Source of the DNA: Chlorella sorokiniana
Taxonomy: Eukaryota > Chlorophyta > Trebouxiophyceae > Chlorellales > Chlorellaceae
DNA: 64,000 nt
Direction: 5' to 3'
Assembly (NCBI GenBank): GCA_025917655.1
Contig: CP084617.1
Span: forward strand, 1 to 64,000
Part shown: in pieces, positions 24,044 through 35,100 of the stretch
How positions within the stretch are numbered: the stretch's first letter is position 1
Layout: each line of letters starts with the position of its first letter
The notes under the pieces: model-generated
The model's database searches: none
Told to the model about the DNA's origin: nothing
What the model saw: only the letters and a program-made list of their open reading frames with translations
Program-made: the position numbers and the translations under genes

Positions 24044-24982
24044 TCAGTGGTGGCCGCCCGTGGCAGCGATGCGCTTCAGCACGAAGAACTCGCCTCCCTC
24101 AATGATCTGCTTGGGGGCTGCCCATCCTCGATGACGCCCCACCACACCTGCGGCAAGAGGGGGAGGGGGACCTGCTGAGCACCTCTTGATGCTGATAGCA
24201 TGCATGCTGGCGCTGCTGCTGCTCCTCCATTTTCCAACCCGCCAAGCGGCTGTTCCTTAGAGTGGGGTACCCAGAAAAGGACAGCATAGAGGACTGCAAG
24301 CGTGGCAGCCCCCGCGCCCCCACGGCCGGCTCCTGCGCGCCACACACACCAGCGAGTCGTCGTCTGGGTCGTTCACACCCACAATGCGCTCGGCGCACTC
24401 GCTTGGCACAACCACAGGGTTGTCCTCGGTGCCAAAGGGAGCGTCCAGCCTGGAGTTGTAGAAAGGGGGCGAGGGATGGCAGCGCGAGTTGCTGCACAGC
24501 CATGGGGACCAAGCTCGCGCCGCCACCAGCCATGTGGCAATATTGTTGGTTTTGCAAACAGCAGCATACATGCAGCAGGCGCAGGCGACTTGCAGGCGAG
24601 GCGCGGGCGGCGGCAGCGCACCAGGCCTCGTGCCACGGGTTTTCAATGCCCGCCGCCTTGGCCTCCAGCTCCTCCCGCTCAGGTCCCGTGGATTGCTCAA
24701 GGAACTCGGTCAGCTCCTCCTTGCTGGTTGTGGCGTAGCCAAAGGCCTTGGCCACATTCCAAGCTGCCTGCAGGATTCGTGTGGGGCAACCGTTGGCTCT
24801 GGCAGCCGCCACCGTCCCCTGGGGGTGCTGCCCCACAGCCGAGGGGCGGTGCCGGAGATCGACGCGCTGAGGGCGCGAACCGGCAGAAGGGCCCGGTAGG
24901 AGCTTGCCGCCGTAAAAAGGGGCCCCAGCCGCTGTTGAAGAGGTGGGTAATGGGGCTGGGCGTGCCACCTCCCGCCTGTCAT
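24044..24982 (-). CDS. COX5B: Cytochrome c oxidase subunit 5b
   Basis: A nuclear-encoded subunit of mitochondrial complex IV. The core exon reads AAWNVAKAFGYATTSKEELT then PEREELEAKAAGIENPWHEA (about 24625-24770). The next has LDAPFGTEDNPVVVPSECAE and RIVGVNDPDDDSLV, and the last VWWGVIEDGQPPKQIIEGGE, FFVLKRIAATGGHH with TGA at 24044-24046. The GT(K/E)xxPxxVPS and RIVG landmarks identify the family. The four Cys that bind zinc in animal and plant COX5B (C-x-C and C-x2-C) are absent. The last exon is in frame only if the G run at 24113-24117 lacks one base. The start is unsure: an ATG at 24982 would give a presequence-like stretch (SSYRALLPVRALSAS), but its junction to the core exon is not in phase as read. 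Confidence 0.8.
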
Positions 24983-25520
24983 CTCAATGACTTGCTGACT
25001 TGACCTTGAGAGTCCCCTCGACTGGCCCGCGGCTACCCAGCCATCGAGCCACGCAGCTCCTACCGTCATGGGGCGCCCGGTGCAGGCAAGACCCTAAGCC
25101 CAGCAGCAGCCACCAGTCTATCGAACGAACGATGCACCCACCTGAGGCTGTGCCGTCAAGCCTGAGCCGGCTGCCGCGCGCTGCAGCGAGGGGAACAGAC
25201 GGGCGAGCTTGTTCATGCTTGCCGCCCGTCCTAAGCCAGATCAACCGTCGTCTGCAACCGTACCAGGCGTTACTACGCCGAATCCCAAGCTTGTATGCAT
25301 CATGTCGGCATTTCATGCCCAGCAGCCGGTGAAATGGTGAGCGCCGACACGGGCGCATGGCACGTTTATCGATGTCGTGTTTCATGAAAAGCTCAATCCT
25401 ACGTGCGTGTGATGTTTTCCTGACAGCACTGGGAGTCCAACCTGAACTTGCCTGAAAATGCTCAGAATTGACAGAGTCGGTGGCGAAATGTATGCTGCTA
25501 TTTAGCAAAAGCGAGAGGGG
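24983..25520. other. Divergent promoter region
   Basis: About 540 bases between COX5B (-) and the Myb-like gene (+). Part may still be 5' sequence of COX5B, whose first exon is uncertain. No other element is recognised. Confidence 0.45.
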
Positions 25521-28500
25521 ATGCAAGGCTGCGACATTCGGGGCGGCAGCAGCGGCGGCGGCAACCAACCGCTGCTGGAGCAGAGCCTCTTGGATGCGCT
25601 GCACAGCTCGGTGCGGTGGGGACTGCCTGCAGAAAGGGTGATAACTGGATACCGCTCACATAACCTTGCATGGACTCTTGCAGGCCCTGCATGCAATCGA
25701 GCAGGGTGAAGATCGCACACGAGTCCTTGCGTGCTTGGATGTCGAGCGCGCTGCCATCAAGCCGCTGCTTCGCTCCGCCCCGCGCGCCCCGTCTCCGATC
25801 AAGACAAGGTCGACTGTTTCCTCAAGCTGGTGCGGCAATGGATAGCGTCTCTTGCACCTGTGAAGCGTGCAAGCGAATTGGCCAGCCGCCACATCGGTTG
25901 GCATCCTTTTGCGGTGGCAGCTGTGCGCCCCTGCCCCCTTCTCACCCAACACCACCTGAGCCACGCCTCGCTGGCCCCCGCAGGAAGGCGTCCCTGGCGC
26001 ACCGCCCACCGTTGCAGTGGATGCATATGGTCTCGTCGTGTGCTTTGATGCCCCTCCCCACAGCCCGCTGTACTGGCATGTTGATCACGTGCTGGCTGCT
26101 GCCAACGGCGGCCTGACGCTGCCCTCCAACCTGGCTGTGGTGCAATGGAGGCTCAACCTGCTGAAGCGGGACAAGTGAGCATCGCCACAAACCACATAGA
26201 GATGCGAGGTGGCAAGGGAACAGGGGCGCCGCCTGCCACCCGTGCCGCTGGCGTGCCCTGGTGGGCTGACGTGCCTGGTGCCGCGGCCTGCAGAATTGTG
26301 CACCCCCTGCTGGACGGACCAGGCCTGGTGGCTGCCCTGCCGCCCGGCAGCTACGTCACGCATGTGCAGCTGCAGCCGATACTCGAGGAATTGCGGCTCC
26401 AAGGGCTGGAAGCCAGCCATGAGTCAGTCTGGACCCTGCTGCGCCAGCGCGCGCCCTGGAGCGACGCGCCGCCATGCGCTGGCAGCAGCGACAGCGCCTG
26501 CGGCAAGCGCGTGGCGGCGGTCGATGCGCGGCGGCTGGGCCAGCGCGGGCGCAGCTTGTGGAGCGACGAGGAGCAGAGCCTGCTGCTCAGGGCGGTGGCG
26601 GAGGCGTATGCGCAGTCGCTCAGGCAGGCTGCCGGGTCGGAGCTGCTTGATGTTTCCAGCACCTTTGTCCTCGTTCCCGCAATTGATTCGATGCCTGGTC
26701 AGGTCATCCCCACCGCCACATGCAGCACGGGATGCAACGCCAACCTGCGGGTGGTTTGGCGCGCGGTGGCGGACGCGGTGGCGCAGGCAGGCAGCGGCGT
26801 CAGGCGCACCCCTGAGGACTGCAGGGTGAGACAGCAGGCCCGCTGCTGGAGCAGCTGCTGCTGCTTTACGACCTCCCCACACAGCTGAGGTGCTGCGCTG
26901 CGTGCAACCCTGCCGAGATCACCATCCCCTTGCTGCCGTGGTGCAGGGCAAGTGGAGGCGTATGCACAGCGCTGCGCCAGACGACGTGAACGAGGACGAG
27001 CTCAGCGATGGGGAGGGGCGGCGCCGCGCAAGTACGAGCCGTTTGAAAGCCGGCTGACGGAGAATGCGGCGCGCTTGCTGGGCACCCTGGGCGATGCGCT
27101 GGCACAGCGGCGGGTGCCGCCCGCGGCTCGGTCGGTCCCCGCGCGGCTGCAGTGGGCGGTGCGTCGGTGGTGCTTGGCTCCCTGCAGCGCAGCTGGCTGG
27201 ACGTGTCAGGTGCCTTGCTCGAGCCTTGTGCGGCGCCGGCTGGCCACCTCTCTCGCCTCCTGCTCCTGCTGCCTGCGTGCAGTGCCGTGAGGCGTTGGGG
27301 TGCGACTTGCACGCTGCATTTGAGCGCAGCGGGCGGGACATGCGGGACAAGTGCCGCGGCATGGTCTTCACGGCGGCCCAGGTGGGTGCTGCAGCCTGCC
27401 CTGTTCTTGCCTGTCGGATCAGAATGCCCTGGCAGTCCAGGGCTTGCGGCCAGCCACCAGGTTTCCACCTGCTCCTGCGCCCGCAGATTGCTTTGACCAC
27501 TGACGTCCTGGCTCGCGACAGCAGCCTGCACCCCGTGTGGCCCCTCTTTGCTCACCGCCTGCCCCAGCTGGCCGCCACGCTGCTGGCTCCCAGCCACTGG
27601 CGGCAGCTGCGCTGCCCCGAGGGTTGCACCGACAGCGTGAGGGAGCGGCTCTGGGCGTTTGTGGTGCACCCGGAGGGGGAGACGCGGCTGCTGCCGAGGC
27701 TGGAACGCTATCGGCCCGACCTGCTGCACGGCGACGGCTGTGTCAGCCGGGGAGTGGGAACACGGCCAGCCTGGCCAGCAGCAACGATTGCGGGGGCAGT
27801 GGCAAGGGCGGTACTGCCGACACCTGTGCTGGCAACGAAGGGACGAGCAGCAATGGAGAAGAGGCGGCGAGCGGCGATGGTAGCAGGGGCACGACCCTCG
27901 ATAGCAATGGCACGGCTGGCTGTGCCGATGATCCAACAGGCAGTCTATCACCGCCTCCCACCGCCGATTTCATTGATCTCACCCTGACGGACAGCGGCGA
28001 TGAGGCAGGCGGCGCAGCTCAGGGCAGCGCGCGAGTGACCTGGCACCGTCTGCCGCTGGCTCCGCTTCAAGAGCACCAGCGAGTGCAGCAGGGGGCAGCA
28101 GCAGAAGCTGGAGGATATGCATTGTCCCTTAGAAGAGCAGCAGCAGCAGCAGTTGCAGGCAACATCCTTCGGCAGCACGCAGCGCAGCGGTGGCAGGGGT
28201 GGTGGGCAGTGCAAGGTGCGGGCCTCTGCCACTCCTGGCCCCTCATTCCTTTGCCGAGCATTCATCAACCCTGCTGAGAGATTGTCCCTCTGATCTGATC
28301 AGCAACTCGGTGCATCGATCCGGCCCTATCTATCTAGCATTGACTAACTGACGGGCTGGCTGCACCGCTGGGTGCAGGCTGGTGAGGCGGCGAGGCGGCG
28401 CGTGCTGGAGGGCGTAGAGCTGTTCACCACATTCATGGAGACCAGCTGGGAGCGCATCGTGCAGTGGGATGCCGACCTGCCCGAACCTCTGTTACAGGAC

Positions 28501-28728
28501 CTGAAAATGGTGAGTGGAGCAGGCTGCCTGGGTCGTCTCTATCGCGTGTTGTGTGGCAGACTGGTAAGCCATGGCGTGGAGTGCCGCGGCGTTCAGGGAT
28601 CACTGCTTTACCGATACACACGTCCGTCCCGTTGTGCTGCTTCAGATTGAAATCCGGAGTATTGGCAGGAAGGCATCCAGCTTCAAGAAGAAGCGACTGG
28701 AGCAGCAGCGGACAGCGGCAGCACTGTG
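25521..28728 (+). CDS. Myb/SANT-like protein with HNH-like core
   Basis: A multi-exon protein I cannot match to a named family. Exon 1 gives GGGNQPLLEQSLLDALHSS, exon 2 ALHAIEQGEDRTRVLACLDV and DQDKVDCFLKLVRQW (one C missing at 25787-25790). An exon at about 25982-26175 reads VAVDAYGLVVCFDAPPH then YWHVDHVLAAANGGLTLPSN and LAVVQWRLNLLKRDK, with the H-x-D-H, N and N-x-x-K spacing of an HNH nuclease fold. A Myb/SANT-like unit follows: RSLWSDEEQSLLLRAVAEAY, VVWRAVADAVAQAGSG, RRTPEDCRGKWRRM. A second, weaker one ends SGRDMRDKCRGMVF (about 27320). At 27969 the segment FIDLTLTDSGDE resembles a SUMO-interaction motif. The last exon, IEIRSIGRKASSFKKKRLEQ, is basic. A nuclear DNA-binding role is inferred; whether the HNH part is catalytic is unknown. 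Confidence 0.6.
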
Positions 28729-29221
28729 AGCAGGCCGCGCGTGGGCGGGTGCGACCCACGAAGCATCCTGCCACCACTCCGGCTCCCATGCACCAGCGTG
28801 AATGACCCGTCGACTATACTTCACACGTTTGAAGGTTGCAATGTTTGGGCCATTGCCTGGCAAGTACCCAAAGGTTGGGCCTTGGCAGCGCGCCGCAGGG
28901 CGCCGGCTGAGTGGGTCCAGCAGCCTTTTCACAGTTGAAACGCTGTCAACTTTGGGAAGGTGTTCATCAGTCAACCAACACTTACATGCCACAAAGGCCC
29001 ATGCATTGGCTCTCCTTCGACGGCTCACAAGCGCTCTACAAACCCGCCCTGCTGGTCATAACAGAAGCCAATTGCTCACGACATTACATTTCCGCCCCCG
29101 GTTTGTTGTTCCTTGTGCTTTCCGCGTCCGGCGGCTTCGTTAAAGTCGCAGAACCTGCACCTCACCACCTGACCCGAGACTGCTGCCTGAGCTTGACGCC
29201 GCGCCGCTTGCACCCAGCCCC
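28729..29221. other. Intergenic spacer, tandem genes
   Basis: 493 bases, less GC-rich than the neighbouring exons, between the Myb-like stop and the next ATG on the same strand. It holds the 3' end of one gene and the promoter of the next. No TGTAA or other element stands out. Confidence 0.45.
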
Positions 29222-31745
29222 ATGGACTGTGAGGTCTTCGCTGCAAAGGCAGCCGCGCAGCTTGCAGCGGCTGCGTGCTGGCGGGGGAGCGGGCATACGC
29301 TCACAGGCCTGAGGGAGAGCTTATCCGCCCTTCTGCCCGGGGCTCAACACGCTTCGTTGTCGGTGCTGGTGGGTCCCGACACGCAGCTGACCTTCCAGTT
29401 GAGCCTGGACGCTGCTGGCGGCGGCGCCCTGACGCCCGACAGTGAGCAGGCACCAGGGCAGCTTGAGGAGGTGGCAAGAGATGGCGCCAGCGCATGGCAC
29501 AGCACCGCGCTGGGCAGTATGAGAGGCACGCTCAGCGGCTGGGTGGCCAAGGCGGGACAGGTTGTGGCCGTGCCGGCGAGCAGGTGTGCGCGGCAGCGTC
29601 CCCTGCGCTGACCCCGCCCTCCCCGCCGCGCTGCTGCCTTCGGCTCTGTGGATTTCGTCAAGTCGTTCCAACCGCTCCTTTTCTGGTGCAGGGCAAGCAG
29701 CCGCTGGAGGGATGTGCAGGAGGCAGAGCTGCGGGCTGGCTGCGCCGCCTTTGTCTGCCTGCCGCTGACCCACGCCCAGGAGCAGCAGGGGGAGCAGGAG
29801 GCGAAGGCGCCCCACGCGCAGGGCGGCAAGGACGCCGCCGCGCAGCCGGCCGCGGCCAGCGACGGCTCCCTTGGCAGCTGCTTTGCCACCCTGACGCTGG
29901 GCTTTGCTGACGCTGGCGCCGTCAGCAGCCCCGCCGGTGTGCGCGCGCTGCTGCTGCTGGCGCGGGAGCTGTGCCGGGGGAGCCACGCGCTGAGCTGGCG
30001 CAGCTGGCGGCCATGGTGGAGGCGCTGCTGCCGCGCCGCCAGGGTCGCCGCGGCCGAGCGCTGGGCGCCAAGCCCTCGGCAGCGCTGTGGTCCATCCCTG
30101 AAGAGGGCGACGGGGCCAGGCGATCGCCAGCAGAGGAGGAGGAGGAGGAGGAGGAGGAGGAGGAAGGGGAGGAGGGGGAGGATCTGTTGGACGAACTCAT
30201 TGCAGCGGCTGAGCAGGACCTGGACAACGGCAGGGACGCCGGCAGCAGCTCGCAGTACAGGCCCCACCTCTTCAGCGGCATCCCCGGGCGCAGCCTCAGC
30301 ACGTCCGGGGGCGCCTGCCGTCGCTGGCAGGCGTGGCAGACGCTCTCACGCTGCGCTTCCGAGATCGCAGAGAGGAAGCGCGGTACCAGGGCTGGCACGC
30401 CGCTCGCATGGCACGCGTGGATGCCCTGGCCTGCCTGGCCCAGGCGGCGCTGCACGGCCTGCGCAGCCTGTTGCAGTGGAGGTGCGCTGCGGCTCCTTTC
30501 CCTGCCTGAAGGGACGCCCGTCATTCGCCGTGTTGTGGCGGTGCTTCAAGGGCAGTATTGGGGCCCAGGCCGCCTCCCTTCCCATATCTTGTCTCTGGCT
30601 GCGCTCCGGCTGCTGCGCCCGGCTGTGCTGTCACTGTTTTGCTGCCTTCCTCCTTCCTGCACACACGGTTGCAGCCCTGCTCTGGCGCTGCCACTACCCA
30701 GCCTGGGCCTCCACGCCACTGCAGCAGCCCCCTTTGCGGCGTTGCTGCTCCCGCCGTTGCTGCTGGCGGTACCAGCAACGCGCAAGCGGTGCGGCGAGCC
30801 GCCGCCTTGCCTACACTGGCACTGCTGCGCCCACAGGGCATTGTGCAAAGTGATGCAAGCTTTGCGCAGCGCAAGGCAACGACATTTGCGTTGGTCCATA
30901 GCTGCGCTTGATAACTCATCGCGTGGTGGTACTGCCCTTCATTGTTGTGCTGCAGGTATCTCCGGTATCGTGAGCTGCTCATTCTCACCCTCTCGCTGGC
31001 AGGCATGCTCTGCTGTTGCGTAGGGTGAGGCGCTGCCACCCCTGGCTCCCCTGCACAATGCCCCGCCTCGCAGCTGCTTCGGCCGCTGCCTGCCAGCCCT
31101 CCAGCCCCTCCCTTTTTGTTGTTTTTCTGGAAGAAGCCAGTGGTGTGTGACCCCTCGCAGGCGATGCAGTTCGCCGCTAACGAGGGCTGCGCCACCCGGC
31201 TTGGCTGCCGGCTGCCCTCGCTGGTGCGCACTCCTGCCCACCAGCCTGCTGCTCTTCCAAGTGCGCTTCGCTGGCCTGCTGTGGGTGGCGGGAGCTGGGC
31301 TGGCCGCCGCGCTGGCGTGCCACCTGCGCTGCCTGACGACAGGTGCGTGGCTGAGTTGATTCTCCCCTGAAATCAGGGTCAGTGAGTTCCAGCAGCGTGG
31401 GCTGCTGCGTTGGAGGCTGCCATGAACTCACAACTGCCGCCGGTGGCGGAGCCTGCCCGCAGTCCTAATGCAAGCTTCTTCAGCGCCAGGAGCCTCTTCA
31501 GCGCACATGGCTGAATGGGCGCCCCTCCCTTGCTTGCCACCCTGCCCGCTGCAGCCGCAACAGCAACGACCTGCGCGGCAGCTTTGCCGCCGCTGCGCAG
31601 CTGCGTCGACGTATTGCGTGAGGGCGGCGTGCTGCGCATGGCCGCCAAGGTGGCTGCCCAGCTGCTGCTGCTGTACACGATTGAGCGCCACGCTCGGCGC
31701 AAGTACCTCGCCGTGCACCCGGCCCAGCAGCTGCGCCGCATGTAG
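29222..31745 (+). CDS. GAF-like membrane protein, unknown function
   Basis: The ATG at 29222 opens MDCEVFAAKAAAQLAAAACW. Residues 30-260 look like a GAF sensor fold: HASLSVLVGPDTQLTFQLSL, GTLSGWVAKAGQVVAVP, GCAAFVCLPLTHAQEQQG and ATLTLGFADAGAVSSPAGV followed by ALLLLARELC. Then comes a Glu run of about twelve residues (30137-30176) and EGEDLLDELIAAAEQDLDNG. The segment LRFRDRREEARYQGWHAARM is a charged motif often placed before membrane domains in algal sensor proteins. The C-terminal half holds hydrophobic spans YRELLILTLSLAGMLCCCVG (about 30960), RFAGLLWVAGAGLAAALACH (about 31265) and AAKVAAQLLLLYTIERHARR, ending HPAQQLRRM. No kinase or cyclase domain follows the GAF part. The GAF call is by pattern only. 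Confidence 0.55.
30137..30172 (+). repeat. (GAG)n coding microsatellite
   Basis: A GAG/GGA triplet array inside the exon of the GAF-like protein. In the supported frame it encodes an uninterrupted Glu run. Confidence 0.85.
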
Positions 31746-31758
31746 GGTCCCGCTGCTT

Positions 31759-31796
31759 CGAGCCATCACATCCAAGACGAGCCATCACATCCAAGA
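31759..31796. repeat. Two identical 19-bp direct repeats
   Basis: CGAGCCATCACATCCAAGA occurs twice in a row, 31759-31777 and 31778-31796. It lies 14 bases after the stop of the GAF-like gene, so it is in its 3' UTR. Confidence 0.9.
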
Positions 31797-32010
31797 CCGC
31801 CACCACCACACATCAAGATCGGAAGCCACCACTCATCATCATAGCACCATTCTGCCCGATTGCTGTTTGGGCTGCTTCGTTGTTAAGTCTTACCCCACAG
31901 TATGCTTGTTTCATCCATTTCGAATGTCACGTTCATAAGCTGATAAGCTGCCACCTTCTGCACTGCCAGCCTCAACACGCACGGGCTGCCCCTGCCCAAC
32001 AAGTTTTTAC

Positions 32011-32015
32011 TGTAA
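32011..32015 (+). terminator. TGTAA polyadenylation signal
   Basis: First TGTAA after the GAF-like gene, about 265 bases past its stop, a normal 3' UTR length for green algae. Confidence 0.6.
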
Positions 32016-32020
32016 GCCAG

Positions 32021-32066
32021 CTTCATCTTTGTTTTGCCGTGAACTTCATCTTTGTTTTGCCGTGAA
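32021..32066. repeat. Two identical 23-bp direct repeats
   Basis: The 23-base unit starting CTTCATCTTTGTTTTGCCGT is present at 32021-32043 and again at 32044-32066. It starts six bases after the TGTAA signal, so it may lie at or just past the cleavage site. Confidence 0.9.
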
Positions 32067-32129
32067 CAGGCTGCAAAAGCTAATGAAATGATCACTCGTG
32101 AGGCACATCACCATTGCTGCAAACAGGGA

Positions 32130-35100
32130 TCACTCAGCCCCGAGGGGAGCTTCTGCCTGCGCCTGCCCCGCCTGCCCTTGTGGCGCTCTGCCTGTGCTGG
32201 CCGCCTTCGATTCGGGCTCCGCATCTGGGCTCTTGCTGCCACCCGGTGCCGCCAAAGCTGCGATGCTGTTGTTGCCATTGGCCTCCACACCGGGTGCCCC
32301 AGGAAGGCTGGTGTAGGAGCTGGCGGCGGAGGAGGCGCGGCGCATGCTCCAGCGGCTCGCTGAGCGGCTGACGGCGGCCGCCACACGCTGCGCTCCCTCA
32401 GGCGTGACTATCAGGTAGGCAAGCAGACCCACATAGCCGGACACCCCTGCCCAGAACACTGCAAGGGGGATGGAAGTGCACACGCATTGGAACCGGGGCA
32501 AGGGGGAGGGCGGCCAAGGCAGAGGCCTTTGCACTGCCGGGGGCCGCCACCAGCAGCAGCACGCGGCGCCGCAGCATCGCACGCTGCTCACCCAGCTGCA
32601 GCCACCACGCATGGGGCATGTAGGGCGCCAGGGTTTCGAAGGCAGTGGAGGCGTTGATGGTGATCACGGCGCCCGCAATCAGCCAGCAGAGCGCTGCAGG
32701 ATCAGGGGCAGGGGCAGGAGGAGGGCGGGTGGCAACGGGGTCGGCGCCGCCGCTTGCAGACGCTCACAGGCATGGCGCTGGCAGACTGGCGATGGTGCGG
32801 TTTGGGGCATGCAGAATCAGGGCGCACATTTAAGTGACAAGGGAAACACAGCCCGGACATTACAACCCCCTCCTCCATCCCGCAAGCCCACCTGTGGTGC
32901 TGCGCTTGTTCACAAAGGCCGCCCCCATCACCTCCTTGTCTGACGTCAGCAGCAGCAGCTGCAGCACGGCAGGCCAGGGATTCTTGGTCGCTTGGCTCGG
33001 AGCGTCCTCGACACGACAGGGGGCGTGCGGCACACCGCGGCAGGAGAACGCCCGCATGGCAAGCGGGCACGGTGAAACACAGCATTGGGGTGACGGCTGC
33101 ACGAGCCCAGGGAGCTGGGCGCAGGCTGCAGCAGGCGCGGCGGGCGCTCACCGGTATGACGGCAAATGGCAGCTGCACGCTCTGCAGGATGTTGATCCAC
33201 TGGTTCAGCTTGTCCAGCTGTGTGGGCCACGTTGGGTGGGCGGGCAAAAGGGGCAGCGGAGGTGGGGAAGTCAGTTGGTTGAGAAACGGCAGGGCTCCTG
33301 GCGGCGACGTGGCAAACGGCCACGCAGGAAAGGCCCAGTCGAGTGGGGTGGGATGAGCTGCTCGGGCAAGCAGACGGTGCACGCCCCACGGCCGCACCCC
33401 TGCCACCCGCCTCCCTCACCCGCGTGGGGTCGCTGCGCGCCGACAGCGCCACCAAGAGAGCGGGGCAGATGGCGACTGCGCGGGTGACCAGCACGCGGGC
33501 CGCTGCCGATATCTGCGCACGCGGCGCGGCGGGACGAGCGCAAGCGGTCGAGGGCGGGGCTGGCAGCAGCCAGGCGACTGTCAAGACACGACGGCCGAGC
33601 TGGCGGCCAACAACCCAACAGCTGCACTACGGCGCCCTGCAGCCCTCACCCCACCGACAGCCAGACCATTGGCGTGTGCACCGCACATCCAAGCCCAGCC
33701 ACCCTGTACACAGTTCACTACCCCCCTCCCTGCGCGCGCGCCCCCACACACACACACACATACACACACACGCACACCACCCCCACCCACCTTGAGGTCC
33801 AAAAAGCCGCCCATCACAAACTGGCCCGCATAGGTGCCAGTCATTGTGGAGCTCTGCCCCGCTGCCAGCAGCCCCACGCCCCAGATCAGCGTCATGTGGG
33901 CGCCAAAGGTGGCACCCAGGTACTCCCCGGCGTTGGCCAGCCCGATCTCTGTTGCGTGGGGGCAGGGAAGGGGAACCAGGGGGAGGGGCTAGGACTTGTT
34001 CCGTTGGATCACAGGAGAGGAAGAGCGGCAAGGGCGCCGACGCCACTGGAGCGGCGGGGCAGCTGCAGCTGCAGGCAGCACCGTGGCTCCCCCACCACCG
34101 CAAAACCGCTCCCTCACCCTCCTCCGTCTTGCGCCCGAAGAAGCCGGCGGCAAAGACCGAGATGACACAGACGTTGATGAAGAGCGTCACCGCCAGCGCC
34201 AGCCCCGACTCGATGTTGTAGTACAGCACCGATTCCTGCGGTACGGTTGCGGTGCACGAGTTACTTGGAAGGGAGAGGGACCCGCCCCTTTCCTTGCTGA
34301 AAAAGAATGCAGGTTACGAGGCAGGTGCAGGCGTCTGGGCTGAAGTGTAAAGGAAGCTTGCCTTCTTGGCGGCCCGGCTGCGGCGCGACGGCGATGAGGC
34401 TGCGCTGGCGGGGCCATCCACGGGCCTGCGGCCAGGCTGGGTGGCTCATCAAGCTAGTCACACATCCAGATTTATTCTACAACAAACAACGGCCAGCCCA
34501 GCCACAGCGGGCGCCTGCACATTCCCCAGCCGCCTCACCGCGAGTGCACCAGTGCGGAGTGGAGGAAGAGGTTGTGAGGCATGATGATGGCGCCCAGCAG
34601 GCCGCAGGCGGTGGGGATCGCGCTCCGTGTCAGACGGGGCAGCACCAGGCCTGCAGGTGGGGCCGCGGATGAGTGTTCATGAAGCCTGACTTTCAGCAGG
34701 CCAGGTGTGCAGGGGGCGAATCTTGCGGCGGGCGCTGCAAGCCGCGTCGCCAGGGGGCACCTGCAGATGCGGCGCCATCAGGCGGTACCATGGCACCCAC
34801 CTTGGACCACCTGGCGGTACGGGATGTCCACCAGGAAGAAGAGGGCGCCCATGGAGGCGCTCATGACTGCACGGCACGGCACACAGTTGGGAGGAGCCCG
34901 CGTTGCTGGTTGGGCGGTCACCCGGTTGTCTGGGGCTGGTGTGGCTTAGGTACACGTGAATGGCCAGCAGGTTGTGCTGGTGAGCTGCCCTTCCTAAGCC
35001 CTCCTGCTGAGCCCAACCACTGTGCATGGCTGCTGGACACCCATGGTGCGTGCTGCGCTGCCGCACTCACCCGCAATCAACACCTCAAACGCGATTTCCA

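Larger units (their letters stand above)
31746..32129. other. Convergent 3' region
   Basis: 384 bases between the GAF-like gene stop and the NRAMP stop. It contains two short direct duplications and one + strand TGTAA, described separately. It is less GC-rich than the flanking exons. Confidence 0.55.

Noticed and set aside
23515-24105. Forward open frame of 196 codons after glutamine synthetase
   Set aside because: Lies in the shared 3' region, overlaps the COX5B last exon and has random-looking Arg/Gly composition.
25498-25692. Reverse-strand frames near 25500-25700 as a COX5B presequence exon
   Set aside because: The same bases encode the first exon of the Myb-like gene on the + strand with good splice sites, and the reverse frame is too far from COX5B.
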